A DNA stretch of 64,000 bases from an uncultured Eubacteriales bacterium (GCA_934561055.1 CAKTFN010000002.1:248001-312000), one strand, 5' to 3'; counted from the first letter of the stretch, positions 7,629 to 16,775 are shown. Translations and numbers: made by a program. The notes: generated by a model from the letters alone, not told the origin.

Positions 7629-9701
7629 TTACTTTATTTTTGCTGCGACCGCTTTTGAGTAAGCAGAAGAAAGGATTTTTCCTTCAACGTTTTTGTTCGC
7701 AACGACTTTGAAATAATAAACGGTGTTTTTTCCGAGACCGGAAATCGCACAGGCGTTTTTCTTCACCGAAAGCTTTTTTAATCCGGAGTTCTTCTTTGTG
7801 CCGTAATAAACGGTGTATCCTGTTGCGCCGAAAACCTTTCCCCATGAAAGTTTTGCCCGTCCGTTTCCGGCGGCAACCGAGAGATTTTGCGGCGCGGCCG
7901 GTTTTGTTGCGGTCAAAATTATTTTTGAGCTTTCGCCTATGACCGTTCCGTCGGAATTTTTTGAAATCGCTCTGACGCCGATTTTGTATTTTGTTCCGCT
8001 TTGAAGCGAGTTGAAGCGGAAAGCGGTTTTCTTTGTTTCGACCGTTTTCAAAAGTTTTCCGTTTTTGCCGAAAAGCGAAACTTTGTATCCCGTTGCTCCG
8101 TAAACAGCGTCCCACGTTGCCGTGATTGCGCTCGCATTCTGCCTTGAGGAAACGTTTTTCGGAGCGGAAGGAAGAATTTCAAAAAGAATTTTCTCCGTTC
8201 CGCCGTAATCACCGACAAAAGTCACTTCGCAAACGGCTTTTCCGGGTTTGGTGTTGTTTTTGTAAGTTATGTTGTAATGTGCGCCGGGATAAAGCATTTT
8301 TCCGCTTTTGTCCGTAACCGAAACGGCAGGCGTGTGCGCTTTTCCGTCGTAATGAAAACTCTTTTCCGAAACGGTCGGAGGAAGCGGTTTTGAAATCGGC
8401 GAAGAATAAACGGTTTTTCCGCAGTATACGCATGAAACTTTGAAAAGGCCGTCCTCTTTCGTCGTTGCTTTATCGGTCGAAGCGTCGTACTTGTGTTCGA
8501 GTGCCGGAACCGTTTCGGTATAGCTGTTTCCGCAAACGCAGATAAAGGTTTTCACTCCGCTTTTTTCGCAGGTTGCCGGCGTTGTGATTTTTTCGGTGTA
8601 GGAATGGGTGTGGGTCCAACGGGCGTAAAGAGTATGGTTTGCGGCCGTTTTGACCGTCGTTTTTGCCGTGACTTTTGTTCCGCCGCTTTTTGCCGTGTAC
8701 CAACCGGCGAACTTATAGCCGGTTCGTTTCGGCGTCGGAAGCGTTCCGTATGCGGCTCCGTAAGAAACGGTTGCCTTTTTTACTGCACAGGTTCCTCCGT
8801 TCGGGTTGAATTTGACCGTATATCCGCTGACGGCTTCAACGTTAAGCGAACTTTCGGGCGAATCTCCGTTTGAATTGAAAGCGGTGAGAAAAACGGTGTA
8901 TTTGCCCTTTGCGAAGCTGTATTTTGCGCTTGTTGCGTTTTTGAGAATCTCGTTTTTGACGCTTGCTCCGCCGTCGGTCAGAATACGGATTCTGTAACCG
9001 TCCGCACCGGAAACCGCGCTCCATGAAAAGGTCAGTGTTCCGCCGGAAACGCAGCTTTTTGCCGAGACGGAAAGAGTCGGCATTGACGGGCGAAGAAGGT
9101 CGGCTGCGTCCGGAACCTTATAAACGTAGCAAACGTCCCATTTTTTATAGTTTGAAAGAAGGCGGGTTCCGTAGGAATACTGCTCACCCCAGGAGTCAAA
9201 ACAGTAAAGAACACCTTTTTTCTTTGAAGTTTCGTTGTCGATATAGACGTAATGTCCGCCGTTGTTGAGCTGAACGATCGAGTAATAACCGTTTTTGATG
9301 TTTTCCCAAAGCTTCGCTTCGGTTGCGGTAAAATAGCCGAGATATTCAAGCGGTTTTTCCTTTTCTTTTGAATAAGCAACGGGCGAATATCCGCCGTTCG
9401 TCTGATAAAAACCGCTGTCGATAAAGCCGTTGTCTTTTTGCCAATAATAGTAAACATCGGGGTTAAAGCTCTCTTCGCGGTTGACATTGGTTTCATAGAT
9501 GAGCTTTGACTGGGCAACGACCCAACAACCGTATTTTCTCAGTTTTTCAATGTCCGACGCACCCTGTGACCAGTAGCGGTAATCGGACGAATAGACCTCG
9601 GCCGCTTTTGCGGCAAAGAGTGCGCCCGAACCCCCCGTGAAAAGAAGCACGGCGCAAAGGCAAAGCGAAAGAAGGCGCTTTGCCGGTTTTCTTTTTTTCA
9701 T
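7629..9701 (-). CDS. Secreted multi-domain protein with C39-like cysteine peptidase domain
   Basis: 690 aa from ATG 9701, preferred over a 47-residue longer reading because GGAGG lies 11 bases upstream and a signal peptide (about 1-34) follows directly. Domains in order: papain-fold C39-like domain (40-196) with Q46, C59 (YGCWVVAQ), H150 (GGHYVYID) and D169 (FDSWG); a fibronectin-III-like domain (207-290); an InlB B-repeat/Flg_new module (294-363, ending HTLYARW); a Cys-pair segment with His (364-428); a bacterial Ig-like domain (440-512); two more FN3 domains (514-690). No LPxTG or S-layer anchor is visible. Probably cleaves peptides or host/bacterial surface protein; substrate unknown. Confidence 0.8.
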   Translation of the reverse strand: MKKRKPAKRLLSLCLCAVLLFTGGSGALFAAKAAEVYSSDYRYWSQGASDIEKLRKYGCWVVAQSKLIYETNVNREESFNPDVYYYWQKDNGFIDSGFYQTNGGYSPVAYSKEKEKPLEYLGYFTATEAKLWENIKNGYYSIVQLNNGGHYVYIDNETSKKKGVLYCFDSWGEQYSYGTRLLSNYKKWDVCYVYKVPDAADLLRPSMPTLSVSAKSCVSGGTLTFSWSAVSGADGYRIRILTDGGASVKNEILKNATSAKYSFAKGKYTVFLTAFNSNGDSPESSLNVEAVSGYTVKFNPNGGTCAVKKATVSYGAAYGTLPTPKRTGYKFAGWYTAKSGGTKVTAKTTVKTAANHTLYARWTHTHSYTEKITTPATCEKSGVKTFICVCGNSYTETVPALEHKYDASTDKATTKEDGLFKVSCVYCGKTVYSSPISKPLPPTVSEKSFHYDGKAHTPAVSVTDKSGKMLYPGAHYNITYKNNTKPGKAVCEVTFVGDYGGTEKILFEILPSAPKNVSSRQNASAITATWDAVYGATGYKVSLFGKNGKLLKTVETKKTAFRFNSLQSGTKYKIGVRAISKNSDGTVIGESSKIILTATKPAAPQNLSVAAGNGRAKLSWGKVFGATGYTVYYGTKKNSGLKKLSVKKNACAISGLGKNTVYYFKVVANKNVEGKILSSAYSKAVAAKIK

Positions 9702-9849
9702 CTTCGTTTTCCTCCGGAAAAGTTTTCCGATTTTCCCAATATATTTATCATACCATGCAAAGTTGAAAAAGTAAAGCTCGGCCTCTTTGATTTTTAAAGC
9801 GACCCGAAAAAGAAAAATCCGCGGCAGTTTTAGTTTTTTCATTCATTAA

Positions 9850-9891
9850 AAAAACCGCCGTTTGCGTTTTTCACGCTTTTCGGCGGTTTTG
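9850..9891 (-). terminator. Terminator of the DUF4886 gene
   Basis: AAAACCGCCG and CGGCGGTTTT form a stem around a 20-base loop; followed by a U run when read on minus, just after the stop at 9910. Confidence 0.75.
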
Positions 9892-9909
9892 ATTTGATGG
9901 TTTGATTTT

Positions 9910-11328
9910 TTAACGCTGTCCCTTCAAAACGATTTTGAATTCGAGATCGGCTTTTCCTAAGTACTTGTTTTTGAAAACAACTTTTACGCTGTGCTTTCCG
10001 GCGTTTGTCCTTCCGCTAATGCCGTAAAGAAGAGTGTAATCTTCTCCGGATTTGAGCTTTTTCCCGTCAGAGTCAACGATTGAAACGGAAACGTTTATCG
10101 GCTTTCCGGTGTATTTATATCTTTTTTTTAAAAGCTTGATTTTTTTGACGGAAGAAATTTTTAAAAGCTTTTCCGTTTTGCAACGGGAGCAAACGGCAAG
10201 CATTTCTCCGTCGCTTTTGACTTTTGCCGGACGAAGAACGGTATATTTGTATTTATGGTTTTCGTTCTTCGGAACAACCTTTGACGAACTTATGACGCTC
10301 TTGCAGGCCTTGCAGTATATTTCGTCGGTAATGCCGCCTTTGACGCAGGTTGCGGGAATTCCCTTCTTCACCGAAAGAGTGTTAAAACGCACGTTTTCTC
10401 CGCTCTCATGGTTGCAAACCGAGCTTTCGTTTGTAACCTTCAAAGGCTGTTGTGCGGCGTCGTTAACCGCCTTTTTGATTGCCGGAAGATATGAAGCGGA
10501 AACGGAGTTGTCCTTCGGAATCCAGCCGATTTCATCAATTGAAAATCCGAGTGACTTCACAAACGTCATTGCGGCAACATATTTTCCGATTTTATTGAGA
10601 TGGCGGCCGTCACGGTTGAGATTGTCGCCGATATAGCTCGTTCTCAGGTTCTGAATTGCGGTTCCGACCGGAATGAGAAGATTGATTTTTTCGTTCACAA
10701 GAACTTTTCTGCTCACGGCGTTGCAGATTGCCTTATACATTTCCGCCTGACTGAAATGATATGGTTTGAAGATTTCGTTGCGATAATTTTTTGCATAAGC
10801 CCACGTCATGAACCAGCAAATTTTCGTTGTTTTCATCGGGCGGTTTTTGTTGACGTATTTTACAAGGTAATCAAGGTCGGCATTGTATGTTTTTGAAATT
10901 CCGCTGAGTGCGCTTGCCTGTTGAAGAGAGATGTAATCCCAGTTTTCGTCCTTCATTGCGGAGAGAAGGCTGATGTCTCTGACAACCCGCTTTTTTCCGC
11001 CGCCTTCTTTGCTCCATTTGCTTAATCTGTAAACGGGAAAATCGCCCTGAGCGTTTTTTCGGTGTTTTTTCAAATCGCAGGCCGGAACGTCAAGACTTCC
11101 GATTATGATGTTCTTTGCACCGGCACTTTTCGCAAGCGAATAAAGAAAATTAAACGCATCGTCGCTGTAGCTGTTTCCGATTGCAAGAATTTTGAAATCT
11201 CTTTTTTCTTCTTTGCTTTGAAAAGAGTCTTGCCAATCCGTTTCAAAAGCCGTTGCCGGAATGAAAAGGAGGAAAACAGAGAGTGCGGCAAGAACGGCCG
11301 CCAAAAATTTTTTGAATTTCATATTCAT
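9910..11328 (-). CDS. Secreted DUF4886 (SGNH-hydrolase-like) protein
   Basis: 472 aa. Signal peptide about 1-27 (ends in AFA/E). The catalytic-like domain begins with ILAIGNSYSDDAF, the DUF4886 version of the GDSL motif where Ser of GNSYS is the candidate nucleophile, and continues with WDYISLQQ and a late D-x-x-H (NRDGRHLN). Family members are usually near polysaccharide utilisation genes, and here the neighbour is an alpha-L-fucosidase (18 bases upstream), so de-esterification of a glycan is plausible. The C-terminus (about 304-468) carries the same Cys-pair segment and Ig-like domain types as the secreted protein downstream. GGAGA precedes ATG 11328; ATG 11322 is an alternative. Confidence 0.82.
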   Translation of the reverse strand: MNMKFKKFLAAVLAALSVFLLFIPATAFETDWQDSFQSKEEKRDFKILAIGNSYSDDAFNFLYSLAKSAGAKNIIIGSLDVPACDLKKHRKNAQGDFPVYRLSKWSKEGGGKKRVVRDISLLSAMKDENWDYISLQQASALSGISKTYNADLDYLVKYVNKNRPMKTTKICWFMTWAYAKNYRNEIFKPYHFSQAEMYKAICNAVSRKVLVNEKINLLIPVGTAIQNLRTSYIGDNLNRDGRHLNKIGKYVAAMTFVKSLGFSIDEIGWIPKDNSVSASYLPAIKKAVNDAAQQPLKVTNESSVCNHESGENVRFNTLSVKKGIPATCVKGGITDEIYCKACKSVISSSKVVPKNENHKYKYTVLRPAKVKSDGEMLAVCSRCKTEKLLKISSVKKIKLLKKRYKYTGKPINVSVSIVDSDGKKLKSGEDYTLLYGISGRTNAGKHSVKVVFKNKYLGKADLEFKIVLKGQR

Positions 11329-11346
11329 TGTCTCCGATAAAATTAA

Positions 11347-12807
11347 TCAGCCGTAAAGTTCAATGCTTCTGATGACGGGATTGCTTCTCGACTGAGTGAA
11401 GCAGATTCTGACTTCGTCCGTTGCGTTCTCAAAAGCAAAGCGGATAATTTTTTTGCTTCCGATTGTTGTTCCCGAAAAAGCCTTTTTGAAGCCGAACGAA
11501 GTTTTGAAAAAGACCTCGAACTTTTCAACTCTTTGGCTTTGGGTGATGTCCTCGCGAAGGACGAGCGTTTTGATTTTTTCCCTTCCCGAAAGGGAAAGGG
11601 AAATTGAGCCGTCGCCTTTTTTGAATTCGGTTTTGTTGTTTCCGCTTTCAAAGTCGGAAGTCAGGTCACGTCCGTTTTCTGTCGTTATACGGAAAGAAAG
11701 TTTTTTTGTGAATGCGCCGTCAACTCTTTTTTTGAAGTCTTCAAGGAGCTTCACGTCCTCTTCTTCGATTACGCCGTTTTTTGAGGGCGGAACGTTGAGA
11801 AGGAGAAGGGCGTTTCCGCCGACTGTGCGGAAATAGATTTTTTCAAGTTCCTTTGCCGTACGGCGGCGTGGCTTCGGATTGAAAAACCAGTCTTTATGGA
11901 TTGAAACGTCGGCTTCACCCGGCGACCAAATGAGGTTGCCGCTGTTTTTGAGAACCTCTCTTGAGCCGAGATCTTTTGCGTAACAGTCAATGTCCTGAAG
12001 TTTGTCCGTTTCGTTTGCGCCCTGCTGAGAACCGGCCATTACGGCTTCAACGGAAACTTGACTTCCGGCAATTACGTTCCACTCGCTTTCACGGACTTTT
12101 CCGGCCTCGTTTCCGATCCAACGGACGTCGGGTCCGCAATTGCAGATTGCTGCGTTCGGCTGAAGAGAGCGGATAACTTTGTAATAACGTTCAAAATCAT
12201 AGGTAAATTCCGGAGCGTCCTTTCCTTTTGCACCGTCGAACCAGAAAGTGAAAATTTCGCCGTAATTCGTGCAAAGCTCCGTGAGCTGATTGACGAAGTA
12301 ATCGTCATACGCTTTTGTTGCGTAGGTTTTTTCGTGCATATCCCACGGGGAAAGGTAGATTCCGAAAAGGAGACCGAATTTTTTGCAGCTTTCGGAAAGT
12401 TCTTTGACAACATCACCGTTTCCGTTTTTATAGGGGCTGTTTTTTACCGAATGTTCGGTGTAAGCACTCGGAAAAAGGCAAAAACCGTCGTGGTGCTTTG
12501 CGGTGAGAATAATTCCCCGACTTCCGGAGTTTTTGATAACTCTTGCCCATTGATCCGTGTCAAGGTTTTTCGGGTTGAACTGCGAAGGGCTTTCTTTTCC
12601 CGTTCCCCATTCAACGCCCGTGCAGGTGTTCATTCCGAAGTGAATGAAGGTATAATATTCAAGGTCGGAAAACTTCGCCTGAAGCGCAGAAGGCCGAACC
12701 GAAATGAGACGTTTCACTTCATCGCTGTCAAGCCCGGCGTTTTCGTTTCCGTTATCCCAGCTTTTAAAAGCCGGCTTTTTTGAAAAAATATATCTGTGGT
12801 TTGCCAT
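11347..12807 (-). CDS. Alpha-L-fucosidase, GH29
   Basis: 486 aa, without a signal peptide, so probably intracellular. The (beta/alpha)8 catalytic domain shows H56 (FIHFGMN), the H105-H106 pair (AKHHDGFC) and the nucleophile D191 in FWFDGAKG, plus VRESEWNV and DVSIHKDWFF. The C-terminal 130 residues form a beta-sandwich. It releases L-fucose from fucosylated glycans or oligosaccharides. It heads a run of minus-strand genes with DUF4886 and the secreted C39-like protein. No fucose catabolic genes are adjacent. Confidence 0.93.
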   Translation of the reverse strand: MANHRYIFSKKPAFKSWDNGNENAGLDSDEVKRLISVRPSALQAKFSDLEYYTFIHFGMNTCTGVEWGTGKESPSQFNPKNLDTDQWARVIKNSGSRGIILTAKHHDGFCLFPSAYTEHSVKNSPYKNGNGDVVKELSESCKKFGLLFGIYLSPWDMHEKTYATKAYDDYFVNQLTELCTNYGEIFTFWFDGAKGKDAPEFTYDFERYYKVIRSLQPNAAICNCGPDVRWIGNEAGKVRESEWNVIAGSQVSVEAVMAGSQQGANETDKLQDIDCYAKDLGSREVLKNSGNLIWSPGEADVSIHKDWFFNPKPRRRTAKELEKIYFRTVGGNALLLLNVPPSKNGVIEEEDVKLLEDFKKRVDGAFTKKLSFRITTENGRDLTSDFESGNNKTEFKKGDGSISLSLSGREKIKTLVLREDITQSQRVEKFEVFFKTSFGFKKAFSGTTIGSKKIIRFAFENATDEVRICFTQSRSNPVIRSIELYG

Positions 12808-12900
12808 CGAATAATCAGCACCTTTCCGAAGTCCGTATTTTAAAATAATATCACAGAATAAAGAAAAAAGTCAATCCGAATTTGAAAGAACCCTTTCAAA

Positions 12901-13632
12901 TCATCTTCCGCCGTCAACGCTTATCGTTTGGCCGGTGATGAAGGCGGCTTTTTCGCTCGCAAGGAAAAAGACGAGCTCGGCAACGTCCGAGGGCGTTCCG
13001 TTTTTGCAAAGGGAGCAGTCTTCGGCAATTTCCCGCTTTGTTTCCTCGTCGAAACAGGAATTCATTTTTGTTTCAATGAAACCGGGCGCAACGCAGTTGA
13101 CGTTAATTCCCGAAGGGCCGACTTCCCTTGAAAGCGCTTTTGAAAAACCGATGAGGGCGGCTTTTGACGCGCTGTAATCAACTTCGCACGAACCGCCGTA
13201 AATTCCCCACATTGAGGAAACATTGACGATTTTTCCGCTCTTTTTTGAAATCATCGAAGGAATAATTTTCCTTGTAATTGTCATTGCGCTTTCAAGATTG
13301 ACGGAAAGGAGCTTTTTCGCTTCCGTTTCGTCAACGAGCTGAAAAAGCCCTCTGAGCGAAATGCCGGCGTTGTTAACAAGAACGTCTATGTTCTTTGAAA
13401 CCGAAAGGGCGGTTTCGCAAAAATTCAGGCAGTCCTCTTTTTTTGAAAGGTCGGCTTTCAGAGGTACGAAAGAAACGCCGAACATTTTTTCAACCTCTTT
13501 TTTGAGCTTTTCGATTTCTTCTTTTCCGTTGTTATACTGGGCAAGAACGTCAAAACCGTTTTTTGCGAAAATTCGGCAAATTTCGCTTCCGATTCCGCCG
13601 GACGCCCCTGTTATGAGAACCGTTTTTTTCAT
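12901..13632 (-). CDS. SDR-family oxidoreductase, FabG-like (possible EF-P 5-aminopentanone reductase)
   Basis: 243 aa from ATG 13632, chosen because AAAGGAG ends 7 bases upstream. The cofactor motif TGASGGIG is at 8-15, NNAG in the middle, and the catalytic set is S140, Y153 and K157; the end ITGQTISVDGG is typical. The stretch SSMWGIYGGSCEVDYSASK closely resembles the YmfI-type EF-P 5-aminopentanone reductases, where W-G and SCEV are characteristic, so that specific role is a reasonable guess; general 3-oxoacyl-ACP reductase is the alternative. It has its own promoter and does not overlap the fucosidase gene. Confidence 0.88.
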   Translation of the reverse strand: MKKTVLITGASGGIGSEICRIFAKNGFDVLAQYNNGKEEIEKLKKEVEKMFGVSFVPLKADLSKKEDCLNFCETALSVSKNIDVLVNNAGISLRGLFQLVDETEAKKLLSVNLESAMTITRKIIPSMISKKSGKIVNVSSMWGIYGGSCEVDYSASKAALIGFSKALSREVGPSGINVNCVAPGFIETKMNSCFDEETKREIAEDCSLCKNGTPSDVAELVFFLASEKAAFITGQTISVDGGR

Positions 13633-13717
13633 AATAATTCTCCTTTTGAAAATCATAACAAGCGAAACGGAATTTTTGCTTTGTTCTTCCGTTTGTATCT
13701 AACTGTATCCATTATAA

Positions 13718-13746
13718 ATAATATCAGCAATCACCCTTTATGTCAA
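13718..13746 (-). promoter_or_regulatory. Promoter of the SDR gene
   Basis: Read on minus: TTGACA (13746-13741), 17 bases, TATTAT (13723-13718). Confidence 0.65.
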
Positions 13747-13824
13747 CCAAACGTTGCTTCACCAAAAACATATTTTTGTTAATTTTACTCGTCTTCTCTT
13801 GACAAAGAAACCGAAATTGGGTAT

Positions 13825-13860
13825 CGTATTATATAAATAACTTCATAATACGGTTTTTTA
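13825..13860 (+). promoter_or_regulatory. Leader hairpin with T run upstream of the 319-aa secreted protein gene
   Basis: CGTATTAT (13825-13832) and ATAATACG (13845-13852) pair perfectly and are followed by GTTTTTTA. A TTGACA lies at 13799-13804. The hairpin could be an operator near the promoter or an AU-rich attenuator in the leader; the sequence alone does not decide. Confidence 0.35.
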
Positions 13861-13915
13861 TCGCCTTGTGAAATTGATTTTTTTATGTATATGACAAGAC
13901 CAAGGAGACACTATC

Positions 13916-14875
13916 ATGAAAAAAGAAATAAAAATTGTAATCTGCGTTTTTTTGAGCATCTGGTTTTTCTTTATGGGCTTTGAACTCGGCTCTTATCGCG
14001 AAAAGAAAAAAATTGCGACCACATCTCCGGTTGTTGTTCAGCCGGCGACCCAATCCAACGCTTCATCAACCACTGCGCCGAGTACGTCGGAAACAACTTT
14101 GCCGACCGAGCTCCCCTCAATGGGAGACACCACCGTCTATCCCGAAAGCAACGGCTCAAACCCCTCGCAGAATGCCTCTTCAACAACGAAAAAAGCCTCT
14201 GACGATCCGTCAACCTTTTCAAAGGCTCAAATTCTTTCGGCAGTCAAAAAAGCCGTTGACGGCGTGAAAGCCGAGCAAAACATGACCGCAGTTCAGACGG
14301 AAAACACTGCAATCAACGTTGACAATTGCAGCGTTCCGAGCGCACTCAACATGGTCAACAACATTGTTCAGAAATTCACCGGCGAAAAAAGCGCAACATA
14401 TACGTTTTCAAACGGACAGGGTTCGGGCGTAAGACCGGACGGAAAAGCCGTTGAGGACGAAGGGGTTGTTTCTCCGACCCAGGTTATTCCGCCGAAAAAC
14501 AAGAGCTTTGAGCTCACCGAAGCCGGAATTGCCGAAGCTTCGGCAAAGAAGGACGGAGAAAACACCGTTTACACAATTAAAATTGTTGAAGAATCAACAA
14601 CGTTGGCGTCTCCCGTTCCGGCAAACAACGCCGCCGCAATCGGCTATCTTGACCTGACAAAGATTTCGGACAAAATCAGCGGCGCACAAATTACCGAAGC
14701 TAATATGCATTACCCCGGTTCAACGGTCACCGCAACGGTCAACAAGGCCGGAAAACTTGTAAAGCTTGAGCTTTATCTTCCGATGGACGGCTACGGAGCG
14801 GCAAAGCTCCTCGTTGCGAGCGGAAACGCTTCCTTCAGCGGAAGTCAGACCGAAACTTGGACCTTCACTTACTGA
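13916..14875 (+). CDS. Membrane-anchored or secreted protein, unknown function (paralogue of the 57-kb lipoprotein)
   Basis: 319 aa. An uncleaved-looking N-terminal hydrophobic segment (7-25) is followed by a Thr/Ser/Pro-rich linker (about 36-100) and a globular part (about 105-319). The order of landmarks in that part (SKAQI then VKK, a PPKNKSFELTEAGIAEA phrase, then YTIKIV, then an ATVNKAGKLVKLELY strand pair) parallels the lipoprotein at 57268-58158 (SKADI, LPPYTDS, ITEADVAEATY, ATIKIV, AEVTYNKDTKMM). I infer a shared fold of unknown function. Ribosome binding site AAGGAGA is 9 bases upstream. Confidence 0.75.
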   Translation: MKKEIKIVICVFLSIWFFFMGFELGSYREKKKIATTSPVVVQPATQSNASSTTAPSTSETTLPTELPSMGDTTVYPESNGSNPSQNASSTTKKASDDPSTFSKAQILSAVKKAVDGVKAEQNMTAVQTENTAINVDNCSVPSALNMVNNIVQKFTGEKSATYTFSNGQGSGVRPDGKAVEDEGVVSPTQVIPPKNKSFELTEAGIAEASAKKDGENTVYTIKIVEESTTLASPVPANNAAAIGYLDLTKISDKISGAQITEANMHYPGSTVTATVNKAGKLVKLELYLPMDGYGAAKLLVASGNASFSGSQTETWTFTY

Positions 14876-14893
14876 TACAATTGAAAAAGCAGC

Positions 14894-14934
14894 AAAAGCT
14901 ATAATCCTTCTTGGCGGGGATTATAGCTTTTTAT
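14894..14934 (+). terminator. Strong terminator
   Basis: AAAAGCTATAATCC (14894-14907) pairs perfectly with GGATTATAGCTTTT (14918-14931), followed by T residues. Confidence 0.9.
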
Positions 14935-15048
14935 CTTTTACTGTCGCCTGAAATTCCCGAAGCAGGACAATCATTGCAACACTTTTCCTTTGCCGCTCCC
15001 GTGAGGTAGCCGAAAAAAATGCTTTTTCAGATGGGTGTAATTAAAAGC

Positions 15049-15150
15049 GTGCGGTTAAAGCACTCTGTCGAACAGTACCGAAAAAAGAGCAAAGCCCAAA
15101 GAAAGGCAGCAAAGGGATTCAAAGATGAGCCGCACGGTTAACCCACAATA
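15049..15150 (+). repeat. Dispersed intergenic repeat, module 4, copy 1
   Basis: Contains GTGCGGTTAAAG, CAGTACCGAAAAAAGAGC and CCAAAGAAAGGCAGC, then AAAGATGA and CGGTTAACCCAC. The same series, inverted, is found at about 16694-16775 on the far side of the mntP-tvp38 operon. The intergenic stretch 14935-15201 holds no gene. Confidence 0.65.
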
Positions 15151-15201
15151 AAAAAGCAGCGGCGAAAAAAATTCGTCACTGCACAACTTTCGGCTTTTCA
15201 A

Positions 15202-15774
15202 TCAGCCGAACACGCCAAGGTGTTCAAGAAGAATTTTCACGCCGATGAGAATGAGTATAATTCCTCCGACGATTTCGGCCTTTTTCTTGTATTTCGTTCC
15301 GAAAACGTTTCCGACCTTGAGTCCGACTGCGGAGAGGACAAATGTGACCACACCGATGAAAAGAACCGCCGCAGTGATGTTAACGTCCGGAAGAATGGCA
15401 AACGAAACGCCGACCGCGAGTGCGTCAATGCTCGTTGCAACGGCAAGGACAAGCATTGATTTGAATGAAAACGAAGCTTCTTCGGCCTTTTCTTCCTCCC
15501 CCTTTGAAAACGCCTCTCTGAGCATATTTGCACCGATAAGAACAAGAAGGACAAAAGCGACCCAGTGGTCGTAGTTTTCAATGTACTTTCTGAAAGTGCT
15601 TCCGAGGAAATAGCCGATTGCGGGCATCAAAGCCTGAAATCCGCCGAACCATGCGCCGACGATAAAGTAATGCTTTTTTTGAAGCTTTTGAGTTGCAAGA
15701 CCTTTGCAGACAGCAACGGAAAAAGCGTCCATTGAAAGACCGACCGCAAGAATGAACAATTCATAAAGTGACAT
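15202..15774 (-). CDS. mntP: Putative manganese efflux pump MntP
   Basis: 190 aa with six transmembrane segments in two repeats. Each half carries the family signature with an acidic residue in the first helix: GLSMDAFSVAV near residue 12 and ATSIDALAVG near 117, and a helix with GANMLREAF. The central charged loop (about 90-103) is cytoplasmic. Exports Mn(II) to relieve manganese excess. It is the second gene of a two-gene minus-strand unit behind the TVP38-family gene (25-base gap). No yybP-ykoY riboswitch is visible upstream of the operon. Confidence 0.93.
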   Translation of the reverse strand: MSLYELFILAVGLSMDAFSVAVCKGLATQKLQKKHYFIVGAWFGGFQALMPAIGYFLGSTFRKYIENYDHWVAFVLLVLIGANMLREAFSKGEEEKAEEASFSFKSMLVLAVATSIDALAVGVSFAILPDVNITAAVLFIGVVTFVLSAVGLKVGNVFGTKYKKKAEIVGGIILILIGVKILLEHLGVFG

Positions 15775-15799
15775 CTTTCATTTCTCCTTTTTCTTTAAT

Positions 15800-16540
15800 T
15801 CAAACCGTCCTTCCGCCTTTCTCATGAGCTTCCGAAGGCGGAAGAACGGCGTTTTCGCTTTCCGACACGGGTTCGCATTTTTTCTGCCTGACAAAATGGC
15901 GAATGAGATAGCCGGCAACGCCAACCGGAATTGCACAGATTATGATTTTTACAATAAGATGAATCGGAATGTAATCATATATCCCGTCGCCGAGAATTGT
16001 AAAAAGAATGACCCTCGGCATGATTCCGCCGACCGAAGCGACGAAATATCTCAAAAATCCGCATTTCGATGCGCCCCAGAAGAGCGAAACAAAGTCAATC
16101 GGAAAAACGGGAAGAACACGGATTCCGAAAAGAATCGGGAAATTATCATTGAATTTTTTTTCAAGAATTTTTCTACCGCCCTTGTTTTTCGCAAGAAGAG
16201 CGTTGACATAATCGCCTCCGAGAAAAAGGCCAAGAAAATACGTCACGGTAACTTCAATAACAATTCCGGCAAGATTGATGAGAATCGCCTGAGAAGTCGG
16301 AAAAGCCATTCCGACGGAAATATAAATCAGCGAAGCCGGAATAATAAAAAGAACAGACTTTACAAGATATATTCCGAGAATTGCGGCAACGGCAACGGCA
16401 ACGCCGGAACTTGCGGCAACGATTGCACGAACGTCAATGTTCTTGAGCTTTTCATAATTGATTACCGCAACGACAAAAATTGCCATTGCAACTGCGGCAC
16501 GAAGAAGCGCAAGAAGGGTTGATTTTGTTTTTTCTTTCAT
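15800..16540 (-). CDS. TVP38/TMEM64 (DedA-like, VTT domain) membrane protein
   Basis: 246 aa with about six hydrophobic segments and a charged C-terminal tail. The VTT/SNARE-associated core contains FGIRVLPVFPIDFVSLFWGAS followed by GGIMPRVILFTILGDG, with the conserved R and P residues of the family. These inner-membrane proteins are thought to act in lipid scrambling or proton-coupled transport. It begins the mntP operon and has its own promoter with a palindrome downstream of the -10. Confidence 0.88.
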   Translation of the reverse strand: MKEKTKSTLLALLRAAVAMAIFVVAVINYEKLKNIDVRAIVAASSGVAVAVAAILGIYLVKSVLFIIPASLIYISVGMAFPTSQAILINLAGIVIEVTVTYFLGLFLGGDYVNALLAKNKGGRKILEKKFNDNFPILFGIRVLPVFPIDFVSLFWGASKCGFLRYFVASVGGIMPRVILFTILGDGIYDYIPIHLIVKIIICAIPVGVAGYLIRHFVRQKKCEPVSESENAVLPPSEAHEKGGRTV

Positions 16541-16558
16541 CCGGACACCTGCCTTCTG

Positions 16559-16616
16559 ATCATCTGATGATTACAGCATAGATGATTAGTATATAATAAA
16601 AGAATAAAGATTTCAA
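16559..16616 (-). promoter_or_regulatory. Promoter and palindrome upstream of the tvp38-mntP operon
   Basis: Read on minus: TTGAAA (16616-16611), 17 bases, TATACT (16593-16588). Between the -10 and the ATG lies the palindrome ATCATC-T-GATGAT (16559-16571), a possible operator for a metal-responsive regulator, though it does not match a box I know. Confidence 0.5.
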
Positions 16617-16693
16617 CAGTTATTCGGATTATTTTGATTTTTTGCGAAAAGTTTCAAAGGACGTTTAACCGAACCGGCAATCTTTAAATTTAT

Positions 16694-16775
16694 TCGTTGC
16701 CTTTCTTTAGACGTTGTTCTTTTTTCGGTACTGCTCCGGGTGGGTTATTTAACCGCACGTTTCATCTTTCAAATT
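16694..16775 (-). repeat. Dispersed intergenic repeat, module 4, copy 2 (inverted)
   Basis: On minus this reads GTGCGGTTAAATAACCCAC, CAGTACCGAAAAAAGAAC and CTAAAGAAAGGCAACG, matching the plus-strand copy at 15049-15150. It overlaps the start of a module 1 copy. Confidence 0.65.

Noticed and set aside
15775..15799. Manganese (yybP-ykoY) riboswitch before mntP
   Set aside because: Only 25 bases separate mntP from the gene ahead of it, and the operon leader at 16541-16587 shows no such structure.
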